Origin: DSNY01 sp016861185
GTDB taxonomy: Bacteria > Pseudomonadota > Gammaproteobacteria > Burkholderiales > Burkholderiaceae_F
NCBI GenBank assembly: GCA_030263275.1
Contig: SZOR01000010.1
Coordinates: 1-64,000, forward strand
Direction: 5' to 3'
Length of the DNA: 64,000 nt
This document shows positions 1 to 7,948 of the stretch, piece after piece; position 1 is the first letter of the stretch; each line of letters opens with the position of its first letter. The notes beneath the pieces were generated by a model. It was not told the origin of the DNA, did not search any database, and worked only from the letters and a program-made list of their open reading frames with translations. A program made the translations under genes and the position numbers.

Positions 1-1
1 C

Positions 2-1255
2 AACGTCGGCTGCACGCCGACCAAGACGATGGTCGCGAGCGCGCGCGTCGCGTCTCTGGCGCGCCGCGCCGCCGACTACGGCGTCGCCGCCGGCCCCGTC
101 GCGGTCGACATGCGGCGCGTCGTCGCGCGCAAGCGCGCGATCGTCGAGCGCTTCCGCAACTACGGGACGCAGCGGCTGCAGAAGACGGAGAACGTCGAGC
201 TGATCTTCGGCGCCGCGCGCTTCGTCGACTCGAAGACGGTCGAGGTCGCGCTGCGCGCGGGCGGTACGCGGCGGCTGACCGCGTCGAAGATCGTGATCAA
301 CACGGGCGGGCGGCCGTCCGTGCCGCCGATTCCGGGACTGGCCGACGTGCCGCATCTCGATTCCTCGTCGGTGATGGAACTGAACGAAGTGCCGCGGCAT
401 CTGGTCGTGCTCGGCGGCGGTTTCATCGGGCTGGAGTTCGCGCAGATGTTCCGCCGCTTCGGCGCGGAGGTCACGGTGCTCGAAGGCCTGCCGCGGCTCG
501 CCGCGCGCGACGACGAGGACGTGGGCGAAGCGCTGCGCAAGGTGCTCGAAGAAGACGGCCTGCGCATCGAAACCGGCGCGCTCGCCGAACGCGTCGAAGG
601 CAAGGCCGGCGACATCGCCGTTCACTACAAGCAGAACGGCGCGGCGAAGACCGTGCGCGGCTCGCATCTGTTGGTCGCGGTCGGCCGCAAGCCGAACACC
701 GAGGACCTGACCCTCGCCGCGGCGGGCGTGGCGACCGAGCGCGGATTCATCCCGGTCGACGAGGCGCTGCAGACCAACGTGCCGGGCATCTACGCGGTCG
801 GCGACGTCAAGCCCGGGCCGCAGTTCACGCACGTCTCGTACGACGACTTCCGCATCCTGCGCGACCGCTGGGTGTTGGGGCTCGACGCGAAACTCGGCGA
901 CCGGCTGGTGCCGAACACCGTGTTCACCGACCCGCAGTTGGCATCCGTGGGGCTGAACGAAACCGAGGCGCGCAAGCGCGGGCTCAATGTCCGCGTTGCG
1001 AAGATCGGCATGAACGGCATCGCCCGCGCGCTCGAGATGGACGAGTCGCGCGGCTTTCTCAAGGTCATCGTCGACGCGAAGACCGACCGCATCCTCGGCT
1101 GCACCGTCTTCGGCATCGAAGGCGGCGAGATCATGGCGATGCTGCAGATCGCGATGATGGGCAAGCTGCCGTACACGGTGCTCAAGGAAGCGATCTTCGC
1201 CCACCCCACGCTCGCCGAGGGGCTGAACAACGTGTTCCTCGCGCTCGACGCCTGA
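2..1255 (+). CDS. Class I pyridine nucleotide-disulfide oxidoreductase, MerA/Lpd-like (5' partial)
   Basis: This is an FAD- and NAD(P)H-dependent flavoprotein of the mercuric reductase/dihydrolipoamide dehydrogenase superfamily. The reading frame is open to the first base, so the start and the first part of the FAD domain lie outside the window. It opens inside the redox-active loop (NVGCTPTK, second Cys visible). The NAD domain follows with GGGFIGLEFA (about residues 138-147 of the visible part), then the second FAD segment TNVPGIYAVGDV, and the dimer interface ends with the catalytic motif HPTLAE. No C-terminal Cys pair like that of true MerA is present, so the substrate is unknown. It is one of three proteins of this family in the window and resembles the general mercuric-reductase-like group of unknown substrate. 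Confidence 0.9.
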   Translation, partial: NVGCTPTKTMVASARVASLARRAADYGVAAGPVAVDMRRVVARKRAIVERFRNYGTQRLQKTENVELIFGAARFVDSKTVEVALRAGGTRRLTASKIVINTGGRPSVPPIPGLADVPHLDSSSVMELNEVPRHLVVLGGGFIGLEFAQMFRRFGAEVTVLEGLPRLAARDDEDVGEALRKVLEEDGLRIETGALAERVEGKAGDIAVHYKQNGAAKTVRGSHLLVAVGRKPNTEDLTLAAAGVATERGFIPVDEALQTNVPGIYAVGDVKPGPQFTHVSYDDFRILRDRWVLGLDAKLGDRLVPNTVFTDPQLASVGLNETEARKRGLNVRVAKIGMNGIARALEMDESRGFLKVIVDAKTDRILGCTVFGIEGGEIMAMLQIAMMGKLPYTVLKEAIFAHPTLAEGLNNVFLALDA

Positions 1256-1458
1256 ACGGCTGGCGCCGTCGCGCAATTGCGCGATCGCGCGCATTTGTCG
1301 CTCGTCGATTGCTCCGTAGCGGTCGGGATGCGCAACGCCTACCTTGACTTGCATGCGGGCCTCGCGGCGAGGGGCGTCGCGACGCATGCGCCGGCGGACT
1401 CGCATCGGAGCCGGTCACCTTCGTGCGTTCCGTGACCACGAGCCGAAGGAGCAAGGCG

Positions 1459-2613
1459 ATGCCAACCAAACGTACGCGCAACGAGTTCGAGGATCCGGTC
1501 GAGGGCAAACCGCCGGAAGAAGGTTCCACCCAGAGCGAAGAGTTCGAGCCGCCCGCCGATGCGGCGACGCTGGCCGTCGAAGCGGGCGACGCCGAGATGG
1601 AAGCCGCGCTCGCGCAGGTCGACCCGCAGATCCTGTCGGCGAAAGCGGAACTGGAGAAGCTGCTCGCCGAGCATGCGCGGGCCGAAGTCGGCATCCAGTC
1701 GGCCGAGGTGATGGAAGCGAACATCGTCGGCGTCGGCATCGGCCTCGGCGATCCGGCCGCCGGTGCCTTGCCCGGCGAGCCCACGCTCGAGGTGTACACG
1801 ATCGAGCCTGCGACGGAAGCGGAGACGAAGGCGCGGCTCGCCTCCGCCGCCGGCGTCTCGGCGCTCGCCGAAGCGGATTTTCCGATGAACGTCGTGTGCA
1901 CCGGCATCATCGACGCGCAGCCGCACCGGATGCGCATGCGGCCTGCGCCGGGCGGCATCAGCGTCGGGCACTTCCGCATCACGGCCGGCACGCTCGGATG
2001 CCTGGCGCGCGGCCGCACCGCGCCGCGCATCAACCGGCTGATGATCCTCAGCAACAACCACGTGCTCGCCAACTCGAACGCGGCCGCGATCGGCGACTGC
2101 GTCGCGCAGCCGGGGCCGATCGACGGCGGGCGCTGTCCGGCGGACCAGGTCGCCGTGCTCGAGCGCTTCGTGCCGATCAACTTCGCGGGCGGCGCGAACG
2201 TCGTCGACTGCGCGACTGCCTGGGCATGGCCCGACCGCGTGCGGCGCGAGCTGATGTACATCAGCGGTGTGACGCGCTTCTTCCGTGTCGGCGCCACGCC
2301 GGTGGCGGCGGCGCGCGGCATGCTGGTCGGCAAGAGCGGGCGGACGACGCAACTGACGCGCGGGACGATCACGGCGGTCGGCGTCGCGATCAACGTCAAC
2401 TACGGCGGGCGGATCGCGCGTTTCGTCGATCAGATCGCGATCCGTGCGGCCAGCGGGGATTTCAGCCGCGGCGGCGATTCGGGTTCGCTGATCTGGACCT
2501 GGGACACGCGGCGCGCGCCGGTCGGGCTGCTGTTCGCGGGCGGCGGCGGGACGACCTTCGCCAACCGCATCACCCGCGTGCTGGCCGCGCTCGACATCCA
2601 GCTTTTCACGTGA
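1459..2613 (+). CDS. Trypsin-fold serine protease-like protein, no signal peptide
   Basis: The protein is 384 residues. I chose the ATG at 1459 because an AAGGAG sequence lies just upstream; a GTG 12 codons earlier is possible. The first ~80 residues are acidic and low in complexity. The core carries the hallmarks of a chymotrypsin-fold peptidase: SNNHVLAN (H201), VVDCATAW (D250, candidate catalytic Asp) and GGDSGSLIW (S341). There is no signal peptide or transmembrane segment, which is unusual for this fold in Gram-negative bacteria. It looks like the trypsin-like peptidases related to plant NAL1 that turn up as hypothetical proteins in bacterial genomes. Substrate and role are unknown. The gene stands alone, followed by a 32-bp palindrome. 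Confidence 0.75.
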   Translation: MPTKRTRNEFEDPVEGKPPEEGSTQSEEFEPPADAATLAVEAGDAEMEAALAQVDPQILSAKAELEKLLAEHARAEVGIQSAEVMEANIVGVGIGLGDPAAGALPGEPTLEVYTIEPATEAETKARLASAAGVSALAEADFPMNVVCTGIIDAQPHRMRMRPAPGGISVGHFRITAGTLGCLARGRTAPRINRLMILSNNHVLANSNAAAIGDCVAQPGPIDGGRCPADQVAVLERFVPINFAGGANVVDCATAWAWPDRVRRELMYISGVTRFFRVGATPVAAARGMLVGKSGRTTQLTRGTITAVGVAINVNYGGRIARFVDQIAIRAASGDFSRGGDSGSLIWTWDTRRAPVGLLFAGGGGTTFANRITRVLAALDIQLFT

Positions 2614-2649
2614 TCGCGGGCGCTGCGCGGGAGTAGTATCCGCAGCAAC

Positions 2650-2681
2650 GGTGCCGGCGGGGTTCGAACCCTGCCGGCGCC
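2650..2681. repeat. 32-bp near-perfect palindrome centred on TTCGAA
   Basis: The two 16-base arms match at 14 positions, with the exceptions able to form G-T pairs. It lies between the stop of the protease gene (2613) and the next start (2705). It has no T-tract, so it is not a classical intrinsic terminator, but it could form a strong hairpin that ends or protects the upstream transcript. The central GGGTTCGAACCC resembles a tRNA T-arm by chance (see the rejected list). Confidence 0.5.
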
Positions 2682-2704
2682 GCACCCGCAGGCAGGAATC
2701 GCGC

Positions 2705-2995
2705 ATGGCCTCCCGCAAATCGCTCGGTTCGCTCGACTTTCTCGCGCAGGATCCGGTCCGCGTTCAGACGGAGGATCCGGCGCGCGGCGACGAAGGCGAC
2801 GTGCTGCCCGCCGAAACGATCGACGCGCTGATGCGCATCCCCGGCGTCGACGGCGTCTGGGTCGAGGTCAACGCCAAGGGCCAGCGCGAGGTCGTGATCT
2901 ACGTCGCCGATCTGAAGCAGAAGGTCGCGGTTCCGCCGGTCGTCGCCGGCATGCCGACGCGCATCATCGGCGGCGAGCCGATTCGCGCGCTGTAG
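2705..2995 (+). CDS. Small uncharacterised protein (96 aa)
   Basis: I do not recognise this family. The ATG at 2705 is preferred over an upstream start at 2651 because the extra residues would be encoded by the palindrome. The protein begins with SRKSLGSLDFLAQDPVR and has a mixed alpha/beta look, with IPGVDGVWVEVNAKGQREVV in the middle and a hydrophobic VVAGMPTRIIGG near the end. There is no signal peptide, membrane segment or Cys. Codon use matches the neighbours, which supports a real gene. Confidence 0.5.
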   Translation: MASRKSLGSLDFLAQDPVRVQTEDPARGDEGDVLPAETIDALMRIPGVDGVWVEVNAKGQREVVIYVADLKQKVAVPPVVAGMPTRIIGGEPIRAL

Positions 2996-3160
2996 CCCAG
3001 ACGCGGCTTGCCGGCCGGCGCCGCCGGCCGCGGCCCGGCCGCTCGCTTCCCCCGGTTGATTCCCCCGCGCGCCGCCCCAAAATTGCCCAACCGAACGCGC
3101 TGGCGGGTTCGGGCCGTGACGCAGCCGGCCGGCGCTTGCGGGTGAACATGGAGGAGCGCC

Positions 3161-3322
3161 ATGCCAACGTATCAATACCGCTGCGAAAAGTGCGGCGAAA
3201 CGTTCGAGCGGGTCGAGCACCTCGCCGAGCACGAGTCGCCGCATCGCTGCCCGAAGTGCGGCAGCGAGTCGGTGCAATCCGCACCGACGACCTTCATGGC
3301 CAAGACGTCGCGCAAGAGCTGA
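3161..3322 (+). CDS. FmdB-family zinc ribbon protein (53 aa)
   Basis: This short gene encodes a single zinc ribbon: MPTYQYRC at the start, with C8-x2-C11 and C30-x2-C33 as the four zinc ligands. The pattern YxYRCxxCG...HRCPKCGS is that of the FmdB/CxxC_CxxC_SSSS regulatory-protein family, usually 50-110 residues. A purine-rich GGAGGAG-like sequence precedes the ATG. The tail is rich in Ser, Thr and Lys. FmdB proteins were named from the formamidase operon, but their general role is unsettled. Confidence 0.85.
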   Translation: MPTYQYRCEKCGETFERVEHLAEHESPHRCPKCGSESVQSAPTTFMAKTSRKS

Positions 3323-3677
3323 GCGCGTGGCGGCCTTGGTGCGCGGCGCCTCGCACGCGACGTTTCGAGGCGCCGCGGCCAGCTGGAGCCTGCCAAGAGA
3401 CCGCCGCTGCTACGGGGCCCGAAGGTCGGCGAGGAACTCCGACGCCGGTTCGCGCATGACGTGCGCGGCGTTGCCGTTCTTCACGTCGCGGCTCGCGCTG
3501 CCCCCATTGGTAGCTGCTGTTGACGTTGGTGCCGTCCGGCCGGTCGAAGTCGATGTGCTGCGCAGACCATCGCGCTCGGCGACGCCCGCGATCACCTGCA
3601 GTGAATTGCCGAGCCATAGCGAGTTCCGCATGCAGACTCCTATGGGCGCCCGCCCGCTTGAGGACTCAGGAGGAGAG
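3323..3677. other. Non-coding or degraded stretch
   Basis: No convincing gene is present. A minus-strand frame at 3410-3631 (73 codons, beginning MRNSLWLGNSLQVIAGVAER) and a second frame overlapping it at 3294-3617 both contain protein-like stretches. Each loses that character part way, as would be expected of a frameshifted relic. I cannot name a parent family. Confidence 0.3.
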
Positions 3678-3804
3678 GATCACATTCTGTGATCTTGAAG
3701 GGAAGGAGAACTGATCACGAACTGTGACGAGTCGGGATGTCCGCTCGATGCGGTCACAAGGTGTGACCGTATCGCCTTGAGGTTTGAGATCACGATCCGT
3801 CATC
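3678..3804. repeat. Array of four 17-bp palindromes of the TCAC(A)...TGTGA type
   Basis: Four imperfect palindromes lie at 3678-3694, 3713-3729, 3752-3768 and 3788-3804. The first reads GATCACATTCTGTGATC and the third GGTCACAAGGTGTGACC, both perfect 7-bp arms around 3 bases. The second and fourth keep the GATCAC left arm with weaker right arms. The fourth extends to 27 bp (3783-3809) with a single mismatched pair. Starts are 35, 39 and 36 bp apart, so they sit on roughly the same pitch with unrelated spacers. The half-sites face away from each other, opposite to a CRP/FNR site. The array is about 100 bp downstream of vapC. Confidence 0.7.
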
Positions 3805-3910
3805 TCAAAGCCGGCCGTTCCCCATCGCGACACACGCCGATCGTCCTGTAGAACCCGGCTCAGCCAGCGGGTTTGCAGTTGTGCGCACACAGCTTTCGCC
3901 GGAGCGTCAG

Positions 3911-4282
3911 TCACACGCGTTCGGCGTAATTCAGCCTGAGATCAAGGGCGACCGTGGCCAAACGTTTGTCCCGCGTCCATAGCTGCGCGCCGCCGTCCAG
4001 CATCACCGAAGCGAGCAGATGCGCATCGATGTAGCCGACACCGCGGCCCATCAGCGCGCGCTGTTCGATGAATGCCAGCACTTCAGGATCGGTCGCAACC
4101 GGGGCACCGGGCAGATCGCCGAGAAGCCGCAGCACCTCGCGCCGATTCGTGAGGTTGCCGCAGGCCAACTCGCCCACCACGAAAGGGTGCGTCAAAACGG
4201 TTTCCTGTTCGAGCAGGGCGATCAGTCCCGGCAAGCCCTTTCGCAGGTGTTCCACCCAGACGGAGGTATCGACCAGGATCAT
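3911..4282 (-). CDS. vapC: VapC-type PIN-domain ribonuclease toxin
   Basis: This is a 123-residue PIN-domain protein, the toxin of a type II toxin-antitoxin pair. Such enzymes cut specific RNAs (often tRNA or rRNA) with Mg2+. The acidic active-site residues are in place: D5 in ILVDTSVW, E38 in VVGELACG, D86 in GYIDAHLLAS and D105 in WTRDKRLA. Its ATG overlaps the vapB stop by four bases (ATGA), so the two are translationally coupled. The length is normal for VapC, and no frameshift is seen, so it is probably functional. Confidence 0.93.
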   Translation of the reverse strand: MILVDTSVWVEHLRKGLPGLIALLEQETVLTHPFVVGELACGNLTNRREVLRLLGDLPGAPVATDPEVLAFIEQRALMGRGVGYIDAHLLASVMLDGGAQLWTRDKRLATVALDLRLNYAERV

Positions 4283-4476
4283 GCCGAGGCGGGGCGGCGC
4301 CGCGGGATCGATCGCAGTCGCGGCTCGCTTCCGGCGAGCCTTGCGAGCCGGCGCGCGCTCTCGCGCTGAATCAGTGCTCTCAGCCCTTCATGGATCAACG
4401 CGGTGCGCTCCTTCATGCCGGTGACGCGCTGCGCCTCGCTGATCAGTTGTTCGTCGAGATTGATCGTCGTGCGCAT
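4279..4476 (-). CDS. vapB: VapB-type antitoxin
   Basis: The 65-residue protein starts MRTTINLDEQLISEAQR, the N-terminal strand and helix of a ribbon-helix-helix DNA-binding domain. This is typical of VapB antitoxins of the DUF2191 type. The C-terminal half is Arg- and Ala-rich and would wrap around VapC. The start at 4476 fits the family better than an upstream in-frame start at 4539. VapB normally binds its own promoter and is autoregulated together with VapC. Confidence 0.9.
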   Translation of the reverse strand: MRTTINLDEQLISEAQRVTGMKERTALIHEGLRALIQRESARRLARLAGSEPRLRSIPRRRPASA

Positions 4477-4535
4477 GTTCGGTTTCCGTCCGATGTGCCC
4501 GGACGATACATCAGGTGATGCCTCAATGGTATGTC

Positions 4536-4756
4536 TCATCCGCCCGTCGCGTGCAATTGGCTCCCGCCCCGGATGAAGTCCGGGGCGGGCTCTGCGCCGG
4601 GGCGACGGTGTCGCCGCGCGGTTTCGGGTGCGACGAGGCGGTCGATCATCTTGTCGAACTCGGATTCGACGTTCTCCTTAAGGTCGGACTCGATCTGGGA
4701 GATCCTGCCCAGCTCGGCGAGCGCCCGGCGGCCGTGGGAGGCGAGCCTGTTCACGC
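4536..4756 (-). CDS. Possible small protein (low confidence)
   Basis: A GTG at 4756 opens a 73-codon frame whose middle, LAELGRISQIESDLKENVES followed by EFDKMIDRL, looks like a genuine amphipathic helix. The C-terminal part is translated across the perfect 11-bp hairpin at 4563-4589 and looks non-genic, so the true protein may be shorter or a relic. It lies just downstream of the pirin gene on the same strand. No family is recognised. Confidence 0.3.
4563..4589. repeat. Perfect 11-bp stem hairpin (REP-like)
   Basis: The arm CCCGCCCCGGA is followed by a 5-base loop and its exact complement. It lies about 180 bases 3' of the pirin stop codon. It has no T-tract and resembles the repetitive extragenic palindromes common in GC-rich genomes. 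Confidence 0.6.
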
Positions 4757-4771
4757 CCGGCGCCGCAACCC

Positions 4772-5638
4772 TCAGCGCGCCAGCGCGCCGAACCGCCCGC
4801 CGTTGAAGTCCTCGATCGCCTGCACGATCTGCTCCTCGCTGTTCATCACGAACGGGCCGTAGCCGACGATCGGCTCGTCGATCGGCTCGCCGGCGAGCAG
4901 CAGCACGGTGGCGTCGCCGTTGGCTTCGAGCGCGACGTCGCTGCCTTCGCGGTCGAGCAGCACGAGTTGCGCTTCGCGCGCGACCTGCGCGTCGTTGACC
5001 AGTACCGTGCCGCGCAGGACGACGAGCGCGAGCGTGTGGCCCGCCGGCAGCGTGAACTCGGCGCGGCGTCCCGCGGCGAGCCGCACGTCCCACACCTCGA
5101 TCGGCGTGAACGTGCGCGCCGGCCCGCGTTTGCCCGCGAACTCGCCGGCGATCACGCGCACCGTGCCCGCGCCTTCGGGCAGCTTCACGGCCGGAATGTC
5201 CGCGTCGGGCAGCGTCTGGTAGCGCGGCGGCGTCATCTTGTCCTTGGCCGGCAGGTTGACCCACAGTTGCACCATCTCGAACGCGCCGCCCGTGCGCGTG
5301 AACTCGCGCGAGTGGAACTCCTCGTGCAGGATGCCGGCGCCGGCGGTCATCCACTGCACGTCGCCGGGGCCGATCCGGCCGCCGGCGCCGGTCGAGTCGC
5401 GATGCTCGACTTCGCCGGCGTAGACGATGGTCACGGTCTCGAAGCCGCGGTGCGGATGCTCGCCCACGCCGCGCGGCCGCGCGGCCGGCGCGAACTGCGC
5501 CGGGCCGGCGTAGTCGAGCAGCAGGAACGGGCTGGTGTGCCGGCCGAAGCCGTGGTACGAGAACAGCGTGCGCACCGGAAAGCCGTCGCCGACCCAGTGG
5601 CGATCGGTGCTGGTGTAGACGCCGAGGACTTTTTTCAT
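4772..5638 (-). CDS. Pirin family protein
   Basis: This 288-residue bicupin belongs to the pirin family. Bacterial pirins bind one metal in the N-terminal cupin, and some have quercetin 2,3-dioxygenase activity. The metal ligands line up with the family: H61 and H63 in EHPHRGFETVT, and H105 and E107 in GILHEEFHS. The ATG at 5638 starts at the conserved MKKVLGVYTS; a much longer upstream frame has no pirin character. The second cupin (about residues 165-270) ends with FGALAR. The physiological substrate is unknown. Confidence 0.9.
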   Translation of the reverse strand: MKKVLGVYTSTDRHWVGDGFPVRTLFSYHGFGRHTSPFLLLDYAGPAQFAPAARPRGVGEHPHRGFETVTIVYAGEVEHRDSTGAGGRIGPGDVQWMTAGAGILHEEFHSREFTRTGGAFEMVQLWVNLPAKDKMTPPRYQTLPDADIPAVKLPEGAGTVRVIAGEFAGKRGPARTFTPIEVWDVRLAAGRRAEFTLPAGHTLALVVLRGTVLVNDAQVAREAQLVLLDREGSDVALEANGDATVLLLAGEPIDEPIVGYGPFVMNSEEQIVQAIEDFNGGRFGALAR

Positions 5639-5810
5639 CGATTGCTCCATGCGGGGTCGCGGCCCCATCGAGATGCGCGGAAGGTAGGGGCGCCGTGTTC
5701 GTCGCGGTAGTCCGCGGAAATCGACCGCACCGTTCCACGTCGGGAACGATCTCGGTGGCCCTACTGCGCTGCGCGCGAGCCGCGACGCACCAGACCGATG
5801 GGAAGGAGGC

Positions 5811-5909
5811 AACGCCGAGACGCAAGGGCGCAGAGGGGCGCGGAGGAAAGGCGTTCGACCGACCTTCTCTGCGTTTTTCAGCGGCCTCCGCGCCTCTGCG
5901 TTCGCTCAG
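5811..5909. repeat. Dispersed inverted-repeat element, copy A
   Basis: The left arm (from about 5811, containing GGGCGCAGAGGGGCGCGGAG) and the right arm (5881-5909, CCTCCGCGCCTCTGCG) are inverted relative to each other around a roughly 40-bp centre. It ends 7 bases beyond the stop codon of the DUF5996 gene. Six related elements occur in the window. Confidence 0.7.
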
Positions 5910-5916
5910 TCACAGT

Positions 5917-6834
5917 TCAGCGCGGGCGATGCGCGAGCGCTTCGATGTCCCAGCCTGCGGCCGCGGCGCCCGCGCGATAGGCGCTTTCGAGGAATTGCAG
6001 CAGCGCGGCCGCGGGATTGGCGGCCGTGCGTGCGTCCTCGTACGGATAGATCGCGAGCGAGCTGCCGTTCGGCCGCGCCGTCCACGCCGCGCCGCTCGGC
6101 TGCAGCGGCGCCGCGCGCAGCCCGGCCGGCTCGGGGAAGGTGTACGAGTAGAGGGCCGGGTAGGGGACATTCTCGTCGCCGGCCCAGAAGCCGAAGCTCG
6201 CGACCTCGTGCGAATATGCCTCGCGCATCACGCGGCTGGCGCCTGGCATCGGCGGCGCTGCGCGCCCGGAAAACCGCGTGACCGCGAGGTCGAAGGTGTG
6301 CCAGAACAGGTGCACCGGTGTGCTCTTGCCGACGAAACGTCCGCGAAAGGCCTCGAACACGCCGGCGATCGCCACCAGCGCGCGCCAGAAGCGCTGCACG
6401 GCCGCGGCGTCGTAGCGCGCGTGCACGCGATCCTCGACGAACGGGATCGTGCTCATGCAGTCGTACGGATGCGGATGGATGTCGGCGCGCACGCCGAACG
6501 CGGCGAGTCGATCGCGCAGCGCTTCGTAGAAGTCGCAGACGGCGAGCCCGTCGCGCAGCGGGAACGAGGCCCGCTGCCCGGCCGACGTGTCGATCCTCAG
6601 CGCGTGGTCGACGAAGTCGAACGCGATCTCGCAGGCACCCGCGCCGGTCGGCATCGCGCCGGTGGTCAGCCCGCGCGCGTCGACGTACAGCGTGACGTGC
6701 CACCAGTGGTTGACGGGTGGCGCGAGCGCGAGCCGCAGCTTGCCGACGATCTGCAGGTAAAGGTGCAGCGTGTCCTTCGAGTCGCGCCAGTCGGCGTACG
6801 GCAGCGCGGGCCAGCCGGGTGCGGTGGCTTGCAT
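5917..6834 (-). CDS. DUF5996 family protein
   Basis: The 305-residue protein is soluble with no signal peptide. I take the ATG at 6834, which leaves a 10-bp gap from the upstream flavin reductase gene, rather than an in-frame start at 6888 that would overlap it. Visible landmarks are the N-terminal PALPYADWRDSKDTLHLYLQ, VNHWWHVTLYVDARGL, HPHPYDCMSTIPF near residue 140, and VHLFWHTFDLAVTRFSGR near residue 195, all features I associate with DUF5996. Many conserved His and Trp residues suggest an enzyme, but no activity is known. It probably shares a transcript with the FMN reductase. Confidence 0.75.
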   Translation of the reverse strand: MQATAPGWPALPYADWRDSKDTLHLYLQIVGKLRLALAPPVNHWWHVTLYVDARGLTTGAMPTGAGACEIAFDFVDHALRIDTSAGQRASFPLRDGLAVCDFYEALRDRLAAFGVRADIHPHPYDCMSTIPFVEDRVHARYDAAAVQRFWRALVAIAGVFEAFRGRFVGKSTPVHLFWHTFDLAVTRFSGRAAPPMPGASRVMREAYSHEVASFGFWAGDENVPYPALYSYTFPEPAGLRAAPLQPSGAAWTARPNGSSLAIYPYEDARTAANPAAALLQFLESAYRAGAAAAGWDIEALAHRPR

Positions 6835-6844
6835 CGCCTTGCCT

Positions 6845-7405
6845 TCAAGTCTGCGCGCTGCGGACGAACTCAACGAAGCCCGCGACAAAGCCGCGAAGCT
6901 GCTCGCGAATCGCGGCGTCGGTGAGCACGCCGTTCGGATCGAACGCCGTTCCGGCGCGCGACACCATCAAACGGGCGCCGAACCACGGCCGCGTGCCGAG
7001 CGTGCGCAGCACCGGCAGCCACGCGTTCTGGGCGAGCACGGTGCCGAAGCCGCCCGGTGTGGCGCCCATCACCGCGACCGGCTTGCCGCCGAACACGCGC
7101 GGGATGTCCGCCGCCGGGCGCGTCAGCCAGTCGATCGCGTTCTTCATCACGCCGGGGATCGAGTTGTTGTATTCGGGCGTCGCGAGCAGCAGACCGTCGG
7201 CGGCGGCGATCGCGTCCTTCAACGCCTGCACCGCAGGCGGGATGCCTTGTTCGCGTTCGACATCGCCGTCGTATAGCGGAATGTCGCGGATCGATCCGAT
7301 CTTCAGTGCGGTGCCTTCGGGCATCGCCTCGACCGCCGCGCGCAGCAGCGCCGAGTTGAACGAGTCGCGCCGCAGGCTGCCGGAAACTCCGACGATCGTC
7401 GTCAC
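6845..7405 (-). CDS. NADPH-dependent FMN reductase (ChrR/YieF-like)
   Basis: This 186-residue flavodoxin-fold enzyme reduces FMN or quinones, and in some members chromate, with NAD(P)H. The FMN phosphate loop is GVSGSLRRDSFNSALLR at the N-terminus (GTG start). The second signature, LLATPEYNNSIPGVMKNAID with WLTRP, is near residues 75-95, and MGATPGGFGT follows near residue 110. The length is normal for the family. It is followed at 10 bp by the DUF5996 gene. Confidence 0.9.
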   Translation of the reverse strand: MTTIVGVSGSLRRDSFNSALLRAAVEAMPEGTALKIGSIRDIPLYDGDVEREQGIPPAVQALKDAIAAADGLLLATPEYNNSIPGVMKNAIDWLTRPAADIPRVFGGKPVAVMGATPGGFGTVLAQNAWLPVLRTLGTRPWFGARLMVSRAGTAFDPNGVLTDAAIREQLRGFVAGFVEFVRSAQT

Positions 7406-7465
7406 GAGCGTGCTCCTCTTCGATGTGGCCGCCGCGGCTGCCGTGCGGGCGCCGGCCGCGGCGCG

Positions 7466-7765
7466 CTATCCATAAACGACCGCCCCGGCGATGACCGCGC
7501 TGTTCAGCACGATCCACCCGATGCAGGGCAGGTAGATGTTCTTGTCGCGCTTCAGCAGCCCGAACCAGAACCACAACAGCGCCGAAATCAAGTACGCGCT
7601 CCAGGACCAGACCGAAACTCCCGCCGCCTGGCGGCCGATCCATATCGTCAACACCTGCGGAACGGTCATCAGCAGAGTGAAGAGCGACATGCCTCCCAGC
7701 ACGCGCCGAAGGGTGGTCTCGGAAAGCAAGCCGAATGCGGAAGCGGGCGTCGGATCCGGAGCCAT
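7466..7765 (-). CDS. SemiSWEET-like membrane transporter
   Basis: The 99-residue protein has three predicted membrane helices (about residues 24-42, 50-68 and 75-95). Its sequence TVPQVLTIWIGRQAAGVSVW contains the PQ motif of the MtN3/SWEET/semiSWEET family, small sugar uniporters that work as dimers. I use the ATG at 7765 because a GGGAGG lies at a good distance upstream; a GTG two codons earlier is possible. It faces a LysR gene across 183 bp, but no functional link is known. Confidence 0.8.
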   Translation of the reverse strand: MAPDPTPASAFGLLSETTLRRVLGGMSLFTLLMTVPQVLTIWIGRQAAGVSVWSWSAYLISALLWFWFGLLKRDKNIYLPCIGWIVLNSAVIAGAVVYG

Positions 7766-7948
7766 CTTCACCTCCCGTCGCTTGATTCATGGGGCCGGTC
7801 TCGCGTCGGCGCCGATGCGCTCCGTCGTCGCCGCGCATCGAATCCGCCGGTCGGTCCTCCGGGCGATCGTAGAACCGACTTCGGCGGCCGCGGAAGTACC
7901 GTGATTTATCCTGTCCGTTCCGCTGCTGGAACGATCGCGATCGGCCCC

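Noticed and set aside
2650..2681. tRNA T-arm-like GGGTTCGAACCC
   Set aside because: The flanking sequence cannot form acceptor, D or anticodon stems at the right distances. The segment is a simple palindrome, so this is not a tRNA gene.
3678..3804. CRISPR-like array
   Set aside because: There are only four short units, the repeats are imperfect palindromes with varied arms, there are no cas genes, and spacers are about 20 bp. It does not fit a CRISPR array.
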